Origin: Lachnoanaerobaculum sanguinis
Lineage (GTDB): Bacteria > Bacillota > Clostridia > Lachnospirales > Lachnospiraceae
Assembly (NCBI RefSeq): GCF_033242365.1
Contig: NZ_BTHK01000003.1
Location: 124,001 to 188,000 of the forward strand
Reading direction: 5' to 3'
Length of the DNA stretch: 64,000 bases
Both the position numbers and the translations under genes were made by a program. Positions 1-8,753 of the stretch are shown piece after piece. The notes under the pieces are model-generated. The model was given only the letters and a program-made list of their open reading frames with translations, had not been told where the DNA came from and did no database searches. How positions within the stretch are numbered: position 1 is the stretch's first letter; each line of letters begins with the position of its first letter.

Positions 1-947
1 AATTCCATTCTTGCACCTCTACCCTTTAATATACTCATAGGATAAAGATATGATACATGTGAACCGAATGAACCTGAAACCCATTCAATTCTTCCGCCCT
101 CTTCCACAACAGCTCTCTTTGTGTTGAGATTGTACATATTCTTTGACCAGTTCTCTATAGTCGAATATCTGAGTCTTGCATTCTTTCCTACATAAAGCTC
201 CACACATCCTGCGTGAAGATTGGCTACATTATATTTTGGTGCCGAACATCCTTCAATAAAGTGAAGATCCGCACCCTCATCTACGATAATAAGTGTATGC
301 TCAAACTGTCCTGCACCCTTTGCATTAAGTCTGAAATATGACTGCAAAGGAATATCAAGATGAACACCCTTCGGTACATATACAAATGAACCGCCTGACC
401 ATACCGCACCATGCAATGCCGCAAACTTGTGATCATTCGGCTTTACAAGCTTCATGAAATGCTTCTGAATCATATCCGCATACTCACCATGCATTGCGCT
501 CTCAAGATCTGTATATACAACACCCATCTGTGAAACTTCATCTCTTACATTGTGGTATACAAGCTCAGAGTCATACTGTGCACCTACACCTGCCAAAGAT
601 TTTCTCTCAGCCTGTGGTATACCGAGTTTTTCAAAGGTATCCTTGATATCCTCAGGAACCTCTGACCACTTTGTCTTCATATGTGTATTAGGTCTTACAT
701 AAGTAACAATATTGTCAATATCAAGACCGTCTATAGAAGGACCCCATGGCGGAACTTCCATCTGATTATATATCTGTAATGCCTGCAATCTGAAATTTTG
801 CATCCAGGCAGGATCGTTCTTTTCTTTTGAAATCTGAGACACTAACTCAGGTGTAAGACCTGCAGCTATTTTGAAGTTGTCCTTATCTTCATTTCTGAAG
901 TCATACATACTTCTGTTAATGTCTTCTACATATGTCTTTTCCTTCAT
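1..947 (-). CDS. sufB: Fe-S cluster assembly scaffold SufB (C-terminus cut by window edge)
   Basis: About 315 residues are visible, reading from MKEKTYVEDI; family members are about 470 residues, so the C-terminal third lies outside the window. SufB forms the SufBCD scaffold on which cysteine-derived sulfur and iron are built into Fe-S clusters in the cytoplasm. The N-terminal region typical of SufB (GLTPELV, then PPWGPS and GAQYDSE) and the start of the beta-helical core (KGVHLDIPLQSYFR) are recognisable. The ATG shares one base with the stop of sufC (TAATG), so translation is coupled. The sufC-sufB order is usual in Firmicutes; sufD/sufS would be expected beyond the edge. Confidence 0.95.
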   Translation of the reverse strand, partial: MKEKTYVEDINRSMYDFRNEDKDNFKIAAGLTPELVSQISKEKNDPAWMQNFRLQALQIYNQMEVPPWGPSIDGLDIDNIVTYVRPNTHMKTKWSEVPEDIKDTFEKLGIPQAERKSLAGVGAQYDSELVYHNVRDEVSQMGVVYTDLESAMHGEYADMIQKHFMKLVKPNDHKFAALHGAVWSGGSFVYVPKGVHLDIPLQSYFRLNAKGAGQFEHTLIIVDEGADLHFIEGCSAPKYNVANLHAGCVELYVGKNARLRYSTIENWSKNMYNLNTKRAVVEEGGRIEWVSGSFGSHVSYLYPMSILKGRGARME

Positions 948-1705
948 TATTTGCTCTCCTGAATATACTTTTCAAATCCATGCTCATTGATTTCATCTAC
1001 CAAAGAAGCATCTCCTGTCTTTATGATTTTTCCGTCTACCATAATATGTGTATAGTCAACCTTTAATGACTCAAGTATTCTTGTACTGTGAGTGATTATA
1101 AGGAGAGCACCGTCTTTTTTCTTCTGATATTCTTTGATACCGGCTGAAACTGTTCTTACAGCATCCACATCAAGTCCTGAATCTGTCTCATCAAGTATTG
1201 CAAGCTTCGGTGAAAGCATAAGAAGCTGTAATATCTCAGCCTTTTTCTTCTCACCGCCTGAAAATCCTACATTCAAGGCTCTGTTGGCATACTCGCTGTC
1301 CATATTTAAGACTTCCATATTCTTTGCAAGGTCTTTTTTAAACTGCATCATCTTTACTCTCTTGCCGCTTACAGACTCTACTGCATTTCTGATAAAACTG
1401 CTGAGTGGAAGACCCGGTACCTCAAGAGGATTCTGGAATGATAAGAACATTCCCGCCTTTGCACGCTTGTCTGCTGATTCATCAATTATATTCTTACCGT
1501 CAAATATAATTTCTCCGCTGTTTGCAACATATCTTGGATTACCCATAAGAGCATAGCCGAGTGTTGACTTACCTGCTCCGTTCGGTCCCATAAGTACATG
1601 TGTTTCGCCTTTTTTAATTTCTATATTTACTCCATGAAGAATTTCCTTTAAATTCTCATCATCTTCTATGGAAACTGTTAAATTATTTACATTTAATAAT
1701 GACAT
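947..1705 (-). CDS. sufC: Fe-S assembly ATPase SufC
   Basis: 252 residues, the usual SufC length. An ABC-type ATPase that drives conformational change of the SufBD scaffold; it is not a membrane transporter. Walker A GPNGAGKST is at residues 40-48, the signature is FSGGEKKK rather than the canonical LSGGQ (typical of SufC), and Walker B LAILDETDSGLD follows with the D-loop. The start is an ATG behind AGGTGAAAGG. It is the first gene of the visible suf operon and overlaps sufB by one base. An inverted repeat lies upstream and may be the operator. Confidence 0.96.
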   Translation of the reverse strand: MSLLNVNNLTVSIEDDENLKEILHGVNIEIKKGETHVLMGPNGAGKSTLGYALMGNPRYVANSGEIIFDGKNIIDESADKRAKAGMFLSFQNPLEVPGLPLSSFIRNAVESVSGKRVKMMQFKKDLAKNMEVLNMDSEYANRALNVGFSGGEKKKAEILQLLMLSPKLAILDETDSGLDVDAVRTVSAGIKEYQKKKDGALLIITHSTRILESLKVDYTHIMVDGKIIKTGDASLVDEINEHGFEKYIQESK

Positions 1706-1749
1706 TGATTTTTCCTTTCACCTCTCCCTTGAGCTTAGGGGTAATCTAT

Positions 1750-1771
1750 AATAGAAAACCTGTATTCTATT
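1750..1771 (-). promoter_or_regulatory. Inverted repeat upstream of sufC, possible Rrf2-type operator
   Basis: Arms AATAGAA and TTCTATT are perfectly complementary and separated by 8 bases, about 45 bases before the sufC start. On the minus strand TATTAT and TATAGA, both possible -10 elements, overlap the right arm, and no good -35 is visible. suf operons are commonly controlled by Fe-S-sensing Rrf2/IscR-like repressors; assigning this site to such a protein is inference. Confidence 0.35.
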
Positions 1772-1820
1772 AACTATATTGGAATTTTAAGGCTTAATTC
1801 CCAGTAAGTCAATAGGAATT

Positions 1821-1848
1821 AAAAAAAAGCCCTTAAAAAAGGGCTTTT
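1821..1848 (-). terminator. Rho-independent terminator of gdhA
   Basis: Stem AAAAGCCC/GGGCTTTT with an eight-base loop, followed on the minus strand by a run of T. It lies about 30 bases after the gdhA stop codon. Confidence 0.85.
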
Positions 1849-1880
1849 AAATGCTTATGTATTTAATTTTGTACAATTTT

Positions 1881-3215
1881 TTATACAATTCCCTGTGAAA
1901 TCATTGCGTTTGCAACCTTCTCAAATCCGGCAATATTGGCACCTGCTACATAGTTGCCTTCCTGACCGTATCTCTTAGCCGCATCGTCAACCTTTGTAAA
2001 GATATCCTTCATAATGCCTTTAAGCTTCTCATCAACTTCCTCAAATGTCCATGAAAGTCTCATAGCGTTCTGGCTCTGCTCAAGACCTGAAACAGATACA
2101 CCTCCTGCATTTGAAGCCTTACCCGGCATAAAGAGCACTCCGTTATCCTGAAGATACTTTGTTGCCTCAAGAGTTGTAGGCATATTTGCACCCTCTGCCA
2201 CTGCAAAGCAGCCGTTAGCTACAAGTGCCTTCGCTCCGTCAAGATCAAGCTCGTTTTGAGTAGCACATGGAAGGTAGATATCACATTTGATATTCCAAAT
2301 TCCCTTACCTTCTGTATACTTGGCAGAAGATACTCTGTTTGCATACTCTGATATTCTCTGTCTCTTAACTTCCTTGATATCCTTAACAATATCTACCTGT
2401 ATACCGTTCTCATCATATACATAACCGTTTGAATCACAGAGTGCAACAACCTTTGCTCCAAGCTGCTGTGCCTTTTGTATTGCATAGATTGCGACATTTC
2501 CTGAACCTGTAACTACAACTGTCTTTCCCTTAAGTTCCTTGTTGTTTGCCTTAAGCATCTCATCAAGAATGTATACAAGACCGTAACCTGTAGCCTCTGT
2601 TCTTGCCAAAGAACCTCCGAAAGGAATTCCCTTTCCTGTAAGAACACCTTCAAACAATGTTGTAAGTCTCTTGTACTGACCGAAAAGGTAACCTATCTCT
2701 CTACCGCCTACACCGATATCACCTGCCGGTACATCTGTGTCTTTTCCGATATGCTTATAAAGTTCGTTCATAAAGCTTTGGCAGAATGCCATTACTTCTC
2801 TGTCTGATTTTCCCTTAGGATCAAAGTTTGAACCGCCTTTTCCTCCACCCATAGGAAGACCTGTAAGTGAGTTTTTAAGTACCTGCTCAAATCCAAGGAA
2901 TTTAAGTATTGACTGGTTTACTGTAGGATGGAAACGAAGTCCTCCCTTATAAGCACCTATTGCATTGTTGAACTGTACACGATATCCCTTGTTTACCTGT
3001 ACGTTTCCTTTGTCATCCACCCATGGAACTCTGAATGAAATAATTCTCTCAGGCTCTACAAGTCTCTCTAAGATACCGTTCTTTCTGTAAAGCTCCTCAT
3101 TTGCATCAACAACAAGCTTTAATGACTCCAAAACTTCCTTAACAGCCTGATGAAACTCCGGCTCATTCGGGTTTGCAGCTACAACCTTCTCTAAAATCTC
3201 TTCTACGTATGACAT
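1881..3215 (-). CDS. gdhA: NADP-type glutamate dehydrogenase
   Basis: 444 residues, full length for the hexameric GdhA family. It interconverts glutamate with 2-oxoglutarate and ammonia in the cytoplasm; this form usually assimilates ammonia. The N-terminal domain carries the glutamate-binding strand YKGGLRFHP (about 89-97) and the catalytic lysine in PMGGGKGG (Lys126). The Rossmann segment VVVTGSGNVAIYA is near 230-245. The ATG has a strong AGGAGG site. The gene is monocistronic, bounded by a promoter candidate upstream and a terminator downstream. Coenzyme choice (NADPH rather than NADH) is from family resemblance, not tested. Confidence 0.96.
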   Translation of the reverse strand: MSYVEEILEKVVAANPNEPEFHQAVKEVLESLKLVVDANEELYRKNGILERLVEPERIISFRVPWVDDKGNVQVNKGYRVQFNNAIGAYKGGLRFHPTVNQSILKFLGFEQVLKNSLTGLPMGGGKGGSNFDPKGKSDREVMAFCQSFMNELYKHIGKDTDVPAGDIGVGGREIGYLFGQYKRLTTLFEGVLTGKGIPFGGSLARTEATGYGLVYILDEMLKANNKELKGKTVVVTGSGNVAIYAIQKAQQLGAKVVALCDSNGYVYDENGIQVDIVKDIKEVKRQRISEYANRVSSAKYTEGKGIWNIKCDIYLPCATQNELDLDGAKALVANGCFAVAEGANMPTTLEATKYLQDNGVLFMPGKASNAGGVSVSGLEQSQNAMRLSWTFEEVDEKLKGIMKDIFTKVDDAAKRYGQEGNYVAGANIAGFEKVANAMISQGIV

Positions 3216-3246
3216 AATTCTTACCTCCTAGGCTTTGTAGGTACTT

Positions 3247-3275
3247 TGAATACTCAAAATACTCTTGACGTTCAA
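3247..3275 (-). promoter_or_regulatory. Candidate gdhA promoter
   Basis: TTGAAC and TATTCA spaced by 17 bases, about 30 bases upstream of the gdhA start. The -35 overlaps a small palindrome (TTGAACGTCAA). Hexamer match is only moderate. Confidence 0.4.
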
Positions 3276-3305
3276 CTCTTAACTAAACGGTTGAATCATA
3301 AATAT

Positions 3306-3343
3306 ATAAAAAGGCAAAGACTCCCTATATAGGCGTCTTTGCC
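3306..3343 (-). terminator. Terminator closing the ireB-recO operon
   Basis: Twelve-base stem GGCAAAGACGCC with GGAGTCTTTGCC (one mismatch) around CTATATA, followed on the minus strand by TTTTTATATATT. It lies about 45 bases after the recO stop. Confidence 0.85.
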
Positions 3344-3389
3344 GAACACAAGTCATTTTAGCAGAATTTCTTCAAATGTCAAGAAAAAA

Positions 3390-4034
3390 TCATAAAATAT
3401 CTTCCAGAATATCAAGAGAATGAAAATGCCTGTCTATATATTTTCTTATCATGACATCCATATATTTTTCTATCTCTGTAAGTGCCTCCTCTGTGATTAC
3501 AAAGGTGAAAAGTTTCTCAGGCTTTGAATATATTATATATTCCCAGGTATATAAGGCAGTTTTATCCTTAAGTCCCGGAGTCAAATCATACTCGCCGTTT
3601 ATTGTCATAAGCTTAAGTTCGAAAATTCTTCTTACAAGTCTGTTGGGTATAGACTTTTTGGTTAAAGCCAGTAATGTATAATATATAAGCTTTAAGCTCT
3701 CTATATCCACCAAAGCTTCCTTTGTGTAATAATCAAGCATTTCAAGAAAATACGTGCCGTAGCAGGTACTCTCAATATCTGCACTTACCTCTTCAAAATA
3801 ATTGGCAATATCCGCATTGACTATATTATAAGAATCTCTGCCCTCATACAGTTTAAACTTTCCATATGCAAATATTCTGGCAAATCCCATCATCTGATTG
3901 TTGATACGCCTTGCACCTTTTGCAAAAGCATATATTTTGCCTCTCTCTTTTGTAAAGATAGTCACACGCCTGTCAAAATCACCGATGGGCATTGATTTTA
4001 TAACAATGCCCGTCAATTCAACAAAATCTCTCAC
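3390..4034 (-). CDS. recO: DNA repair protein RecO, short form
   Basis: 214 residues against about 240-255 for most RecO. It helps load RecA on SSB-coated single-stranded DNA in the RecFOR pathway and anneals strands. The N-terminal OB fold is clear (GIVIKSMPIGDFDRRVTIF, then GKIYAFAKGARR) and the helical C-terminal domain follows. The region that usually holds a four-cysteine zinc finger has no CxxC pair; the only Cys is near residue 86 (ESTCYGTY). Last gene of the long operon, one base after era; era-recO adjacency is common. Confidence 0.9.
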   Translation of the reverse strand: MRDFVELTGIVIKSMPIGDFDRRVTIFTKERGKIYAFAKGARRINNQMMGFARIFAYGKFKLYEGRDSYNIVNADIANYFEEVSADIESTCYGTYFLEMLDYYTKEALVDIESLKLIYYTLLALTKKSIPNRLVRRIFELKLMTINGEYDLTPGLKDKTALYTWEYIIYSKPEKLFTFVITEEALTEIEKYMDVMIRKYIDRHFHSLDILEDIL

Positions 4035-4035
4035 A

Positions 4036-4932
4036 TTATAAATCCTTTGGATTGTAACCGAAATTCTTCATCTGCACATCCGAATCTCTCCACTTCGGTC
4101 TGACCTTTACCCAAAGCTTCAGATTCACTCTGCTCTCAAGCAGACCTTCTATATCTTTTCTGGCTGCAGTACCGATTCTCTTCAGCATACTGCCTCCCTT
4201 TCCTATAATTATTCCCTTATGTGAGTCTTTCTCACATACTATAGCAGCCTCGATATCCACCATATCTCCCGAGTCTCTGTAGTTAAATGTATCTATCTCC
4301 ACAGCTATACCGTGAGGTATCTCCTCTTGCAAAAATCTCAGCGCCTTTTCTCTTATAAGTTCTGCCGCTATTTGCTTTATAGGCTGGTCTGTGACCGTAT
4401 CCTCATCATAATACATAGGACCTTCTGAAAGATATTTAAATATAATATCGAGAAGCTTATCCGTATTTGTTCCCTTAAGTGCGGATACCGGCACCACTTC
4501 GGCAAACTGCATTCTTGACGAGTACTTGGCTATTACCTCAAGCATATCTTCCTTTTGCTTGAGCGAATCCATCTTATTGATAGCAAGTATTACAGGTATA
4601 TTTACACTTGATAAAATCTCAAAGATATGCTCATCACCCTCACCTATAAAGGTACTCGGTTCTACAAGCCAGAGAACCATATCCACATCTCTTAAAGTTC
4701 TTGTAGATACCTTTACCATATATTCTCCAAGCTTATTTTTGGCTTTATGTATACCCGGAGTGTCAAGGAATACTATCTGACCTCTTTCGTCTGTAAATAC
4801 TGTCTGTATTCTGTTTCTTGTAGTCTGCGGCTTATTTGATGTTATAGCTATCTTTTGTCCTATCAGCGTATTCATCAATGTTGATTTTCCTACATTCGGT
4901 CTCCCTATAAGGGCAACAAATCCTGATTTCAT
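4036..4932 (-). CDS. era: GTPase Era
   Basis: 298 residues. Era binds the 3' end of 16S rRNA and assists 30S maturation. Visible are G1 GRPNVGKST, G3 DTPG (FLDTPGIH), G4 NKMD, and the C-terminal KH domain with IIGKGGSMLKRIG. The start chosen is the ATG of MKSGFVALIG, which has AGGAG five bases upstream; a TTG five codons earlier would overlap the preceding stop codon and has no ribosome site. It lies 11 bases after the M16C peptidase and one base before recO, so it is co-transcribed with both. Confidence 0.96.
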   Translation of the reverse strand: MKSGFVALIGRPNVGKSTLMNTLIGQKIAITSNKPQTTRNRIQTVFTDERGQIVFLDTPGIHKAKNKLGEYMVKVSTRTLRDVDMVLWLVEPSTFIGEGDEHIFEILSSVNIPVILAINKMDSLKQKEDMLEVIAKYSSRMQFAEVVPVSALKGTNTDKLLDIIFKYLSEGPMYYDEDTVTDQPIKQIAAELIREKALRFLQEEIPHGIAVEIDTFNYRDSGDMVDIEAAIVCEKDSHKGIIIGKGGSMLKRIGTAARKDIEGLLESRVNLKLWVKVRPKWRDSDVQMKNFGYNPKDL

Positions 4933-4943
4933 ATATTCTCCTA

Positions 4944-7916
4944 TCAATCCTTATAAAGATGCTTTACCTCTTTAAAGAGTTCCTTATCCTTTTCTATCAA
5001 ATCTTCATTACCGATAGCACAAATAAGTTTGTCTGAAAGCACAGCCTCGATAAGCGGCACCAAAGCTCTGATATCTTCCTCACTTGTATTCAATACCTCT
5101 TCTCTTTCCTTTACCAGATCCTCATGTCTGACTTTTGAGTAATATGAGCTTAATCCCTTTAATCCCTCTCTTGAAGGTGTCAAAGGTGTATCAAGTTCAC
5201 TGATTGCACCTATTACAGATTTTGTCATCTCTCTGTCATTTGCCGTAAAGTTTTTCACATAGTCCACTATGCCCTCGTATACCTTATTTGTATTTGAAAC
5301 ATTAGGATCTCTGTATGAAACAAAACCTGAGTTTCCACTTCTTCCAAAGATTGCACTGCATCCGTATGCGCCACCCTTTACTCTGATATTGTTCCACAGA
5401 TAGTCATAACTTAAAAGCACCTTCAATACTCTTAAAACTCCTGTATATTTAAATCCGTGATTTACAAAATTTCCGAATCTTGCAACATAGTTTACCATTG
5501 AAGGTGTTACAAATCCCTCATTTTTGATTTCTGTTTTTAATACGGCCTTTTTAAGCTTCTTGCCTTCTTTGAAAAGACTGTCTGTAAGACTTTCTATTCC
5601 GTTAAATGCATTCTTATATCCCTTTTCATCACATATGGTATGTATCAAAAGATTATCCGCACTAAATACTGTTTTTGAGAGTCTTGAGAGGTTTTCGTAA
5701 ACTCTGTCAAAGTCTTTTTCTATATCTATATTTTCAAGGAAGTTAAGATAAGCAATACCCTTTGTCAAATCGTTAAATAAAAGTTCCTTTGATATATAAG
5801 ATCCCGCTCTTGTAAGTGCACTCATATGACCTGATGATACCAGTCTGTCCTTACCTGCCTTTACCTCTGCAATTATATCCTTAACTCTCTTCTTATCCTC
5901 AAGCTTTGACATTGTGAGTACTTCAGCCACATTGGAATAGAGCCAGAATTCTTTGCCATATAATATTTTTGCATTTACACTGAATGCAAAGGTAAAATCT
6001 ATAGGATTTGCATCGGTTGCAAATGCCTCAATAACATATCCGACTCCACCTGAATTTAAATTTACATTTGTGGAAAGTGCCGCATAGCTTTGTTTCTTTG
6101 TATCTATATAGCCCAATATTTCCTTTAAAAGTGCCAGATACTTAAGTTCTTCTTCATTTGCAAAGTCAATATTGAAAATAAACTTCATATAATTGATTCC
6201 CGATGTAAATACTTTTGAGTGAATTACAGGTATATCTTTTCCTGAAGCCTTTACACTCTTTTCTTCATACTCAGGCATCTTTACTTCTCTGCTTATATCA
6301 TCTCTGCTGAGTAGAGGAATCTTTAAGAGATCTTCTTCACTTGAAGGCTCAGACTGATACTTTTTAAGTGCCAAAGTATCATCATAAATCTTTTTTATCT
6401 CTTCTTTTGACAATGTATCTTTGAATGCTTTAAGCTTTGCCTTAAGATCGGCATCCTTCTTTGATGTAAGACCTTTTTTAGGTGTCATGGTGACTATAGC
6501 CGTATTCTTGTTATCAAGAAGATAATTCTTTATCAGATTTTCAAAATAATTATTATCTATCTCTTCTCTGAGAGTTTTGAAAATATTTTCAAATCTCAAA
6601 TGTATTGTAGGGTCCGCATCATAAAGCCATGAATCAAAGCTTGAAAGTCCGTACATAAGCCCCTTAGGATATGAACCGTAGTCAGCCTCTCTTGCTTTAA
6701 ATTCAAATACATTTATAGCGGCCTTTATGGTCTCTTTATCAATCCCTTCATCTGCAAGCTTTCTTAAAGTACCCTCTATAACAGCCAAAAACTCAGGCTT
6801 TCTGTCAAGATTTGTATTCTTTGAAGTTACGGTGAAATATGGCATAGAGATTCCGTTTGCATATCCGCCGAATACATCCTCTCCTATGCCCGCATCAATA
6901 AGTGCATCAGTAAGATATGCTCCCGGTGCATCTATAAGTACATACTCAAGTATATGAAATCCCATAGAAACGACCGGATCAAGCTCTCCGCCCACAAGAG
7001 TATTCCATGAAAGATATGTGGCATTTTCCTCACCCTGAGCCTCTGTAATAGGATATTCAAAGTTTGCTTCCTTTACACTTTCAAGCCCCTTTACTTCCTC
7101 TATCTTAGAATCCACCTCTCTGTATTCAAACTTATCAAGGTATTCTCTGTCCATCCACTCAAGCTTTTTTGCCATATCCATATCCCCGTATAGATAAATA
7201 TATGAATTTGACGGATGATAATACTTTGAATGCATATCAAGGAAATTCTCATATGTAAGTGTAGGAATAAAGTCAGGATCACCACCGGATTCCTCACCGT
7301 AAGAATGTCCTTCAAACAACACCTTTGTTATTGATCTTTCCAGTACACTGTCGGCAGATGAAAAAGCACCCTTCATCTCATTGTATACTACACCGTTTAA
7401 AATAATATCTCCGTTTTCATCAGGATTACCCTTCTCATCCACTACTTCATAATGCCAGCCTTCCTGCCTGAATATCTTCTCCTCATTGTATACATTAGGA
7501 TAAAATACCGCATCCAGATAAACTTCCATAAGATTGTCAAAGTCCTTATCATTGCAGGATGCAACCGGATAAACCGTCTTGTCCGGATATGTAATTGCAT
7601 TTAAAAATGTGTTCAATGAACCCTTTACAAGCTCTACAAAGGGATCCTTTGCAGGAAACTTTTTAGAACCGCAAAGTACGGAATGCTCCAAAATATGGGC
7701 AACTCCTGTAGAATCCTTTGAAGGTGTTCTGAATCCTATCGTAAACACCTTATTATCATCATCTGAAAGCAAGGTGAAAACTCTTGCCTTTGTCTTTTTA
7801 TGTTCAAGAACAACCGCTTTTGCACTGATTTCTTCGATATCCGATATATCTTTGATCTCATATGCCGACAATTCTTTTATATGTTTTAACTCTTCATCAA
7901 TATTATAATTTTTCAA
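4944..7916 (-). CDS. M16C (presequence-protease-like) zinc metallopeptidase
   Basis: 990 residues, the usual length for the M16C PreP/Cym1 group, with two homologous halves in one chain. These enzymes enclose and degrade short unfolded peptides in a closed chamber. The inverted zinc motif HILEH is at 74-78 (HxxEH), and a glutamate in the following helical region (NEEKIFRQEGWHYEV) supplies the third ligand. The C-terminal half has RVKGGAYG, matching the conserved Arg/Tyr pair that stabilises the transition state. No signal peptide is visible, so it is likely cytoplasmic. It lies between ydcF and era in the operon. Substrate unknown. Confidence 0.92.
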   Translation of the reverse strand: MKNYNIDEELKHIKELSAYEIKDISDIEEISAKAVVLEHKKTKARVFTLLSDDDNKVFTIGFRTPSKDSTGVAHILEHSVLCGSKKFPAKDPFVELVKGSLNTFLNAITYPDKTVYPVASCNDKDFDNLMEVYLDAVFYPNVYNEEKIFRQEGWHYEVVDEKGNPDENGDIILNGVVYNEMKGAFSSADSVLERSITKVLFEGHSYGEESGGDPDFIPTLTYENFLDMHSKYYHPSNSYIYLYGDMDMAKKLEWMDREYLDKFEYREVDSKIEEVKGLESVKEANFEYPITEAQGEENATYLSWNTLVGGELDPVVSMGFHILEYVLIDAPGAYLTDALIDAGIGEDVFGGYANGISMPYFTVTSKNTNLDRKPEFLAVIEGTLRKLADEGIDKETIKAAINVFEFKAREADYGSYPKGLMYGLSSFDSWLYDADPTIHLRFENIFKTLREEIDNNYFENLIKNYLLDNKNTAIVTMTPKKGLTSKKDADLKAKLKAFKDTLSKEEIKKIYDDTLALKKYQSEPSSEEDLLKIPLLSRDDISREVKMPEYEEKSVKASGKDIPVIHSKVFTSGINYMKFIFNIDFANEEELKYLALLKEILGYIDTKKQSYAALSTNVNLNSGGVGYVIEAFATDANPIDFTFAFSVNAKILYGKEFWLYSNVAEVLTMSKLEDKKRVKDIIAEVKAGKDRLVSSGHMSALTRAGSYISKELLFNDLTKGIAYLNFLENIDIEKDFDRVYENLSRLSKTVFSADNLLIHTICDEKGYKNAFNGIESLTDSLFKEGKKLKKAVLKTEIKNEGFVTPSMVNYVARFGNFVNHGFKYTGVLRVLKVLLSYDYLWNNIRVKGGAYGCSAIFGRSGNSGFVSYRDPNVSNTNKVYEGIVDYVKNFTANDREMTKSVIGAISELDTPLTPSREGLKGLSSYYSKVRHEDLVKEREEVLNTSEEDIRALVPLIEAVLSDKLICAIGNEDLIEKDKELFKEVKHLYKD

Positions 7917-7936
7917 TATCTGCCTCCTTGGTAAAA

Positions 7937-8743
7937 TTAAATGTATCCTAAAAACTTGTACTTCAAAATTGCAAATGTCTCTCTTACGAGCATATGTAAA
8001 TAAAGAATATTACCGGACTTTGCACTTATAGGCGAAACTTGTGTATATCCAAGCTTTTTTGCCACCTGCATAGCTCTGAATATATGAAAATCATTTGTCA
8101 AAATACCTATGGTCTCCGGTCTTGCTTCCACAACTTCAACCGGACCCATATCGTTTCTGATTATAAAATCCGTATTTATCTTCATCTCTTCATTGTACTT
8201 ATCCATAAGAGCTTTTGAATATATCAGATTTTCTCTTGTATTATGTGACTCAACTTCTACAAGAATATTATCTTTATCAATGCCTCTTTCTATAAGATAA
8301 TCCGCCATTTCAAGTGATTCAATTTTTCCATTTTTTTGCATTCCGCCGCTTATAACAATAATTGTACCGGGATTTTCATTTATATAATCTATAGCCTTTT
8401 CAAGTCTGTATATGCAGTCACTTTCTTTCTTATTAAAATCTGTCTTGGCACCAAGTATGACTAAAAAATCCAATGATTTTTTATCATCCTTAGGCACCGA
8501 AAGTCTTATTACAACTACCGTTATAACAAAAATAAGAATTCCAAGAGTCGCCAAAGTACAGACAGATACCACAGACCACAATGGAATTCTCTTATTTAGA
8601 TAAAGTTTGATAAGTTTACCCAGGGCAAAAAATACAAATGCAAATACATACCATATGTAATTTTGCAATTCCAAAAAGCCTGCCATAAAAATAACTACAG
8701 TCCCATATATCCCGCATAATATTCCAAGTATAAATAAAAACAT
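7937..8743 (-). CDS. YdcF/SanA-family membrane protein (DUF218)
   Basis: 268 residues. Four hydrophobic segments occupy roughly residues 1-85, followed by a soluble DUF218 domain (LDFLVILGAK at about 92, then PGTIIVISGGMQKNGKIESLEMADYL, and NILVEVESHNTRENL). The family includes ElyC and SanA, linked to envelope or peptidoglycan-precursor homeostasis, but its reaction is not settled. The gene sits 10 bases after the trhP stop and 20 before the M16C peptidase, inside the operon. A specific function is not claimed. Confidence 0.8.
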   Translation of the reverse strand: MFLFILGILCGIYGTVVIFMAGFLELQNYIWYVFAFVFFALGKLIKLYLNKRIPLWSVVSVCTLATLGILIFVITVVVIRLSVPKDDKKSLDFLVILGAKTDFNKKESDCIYRLEKAIDYINENPGTIIVISGGMQKNGKIESLEMADYLIERGIDKDNILVEVESHNTRENLIYSKALMDKYNEEMKINTDFIIRNDMGPVEVVEARPETIGILTNDFHIFRAMQVAKKLGYTQVSPISAKSGNILYLHMLVRETFAILKYKFLGYI

Positions 8744-8753
8744 TATACCTCCA

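Noticed and set aside
4932..4947. Longer era start (TTG)
   Set aside because: It overlaps the preceding stop and has no SD, while the ATG at 4932 has AGGAG at the right distance.
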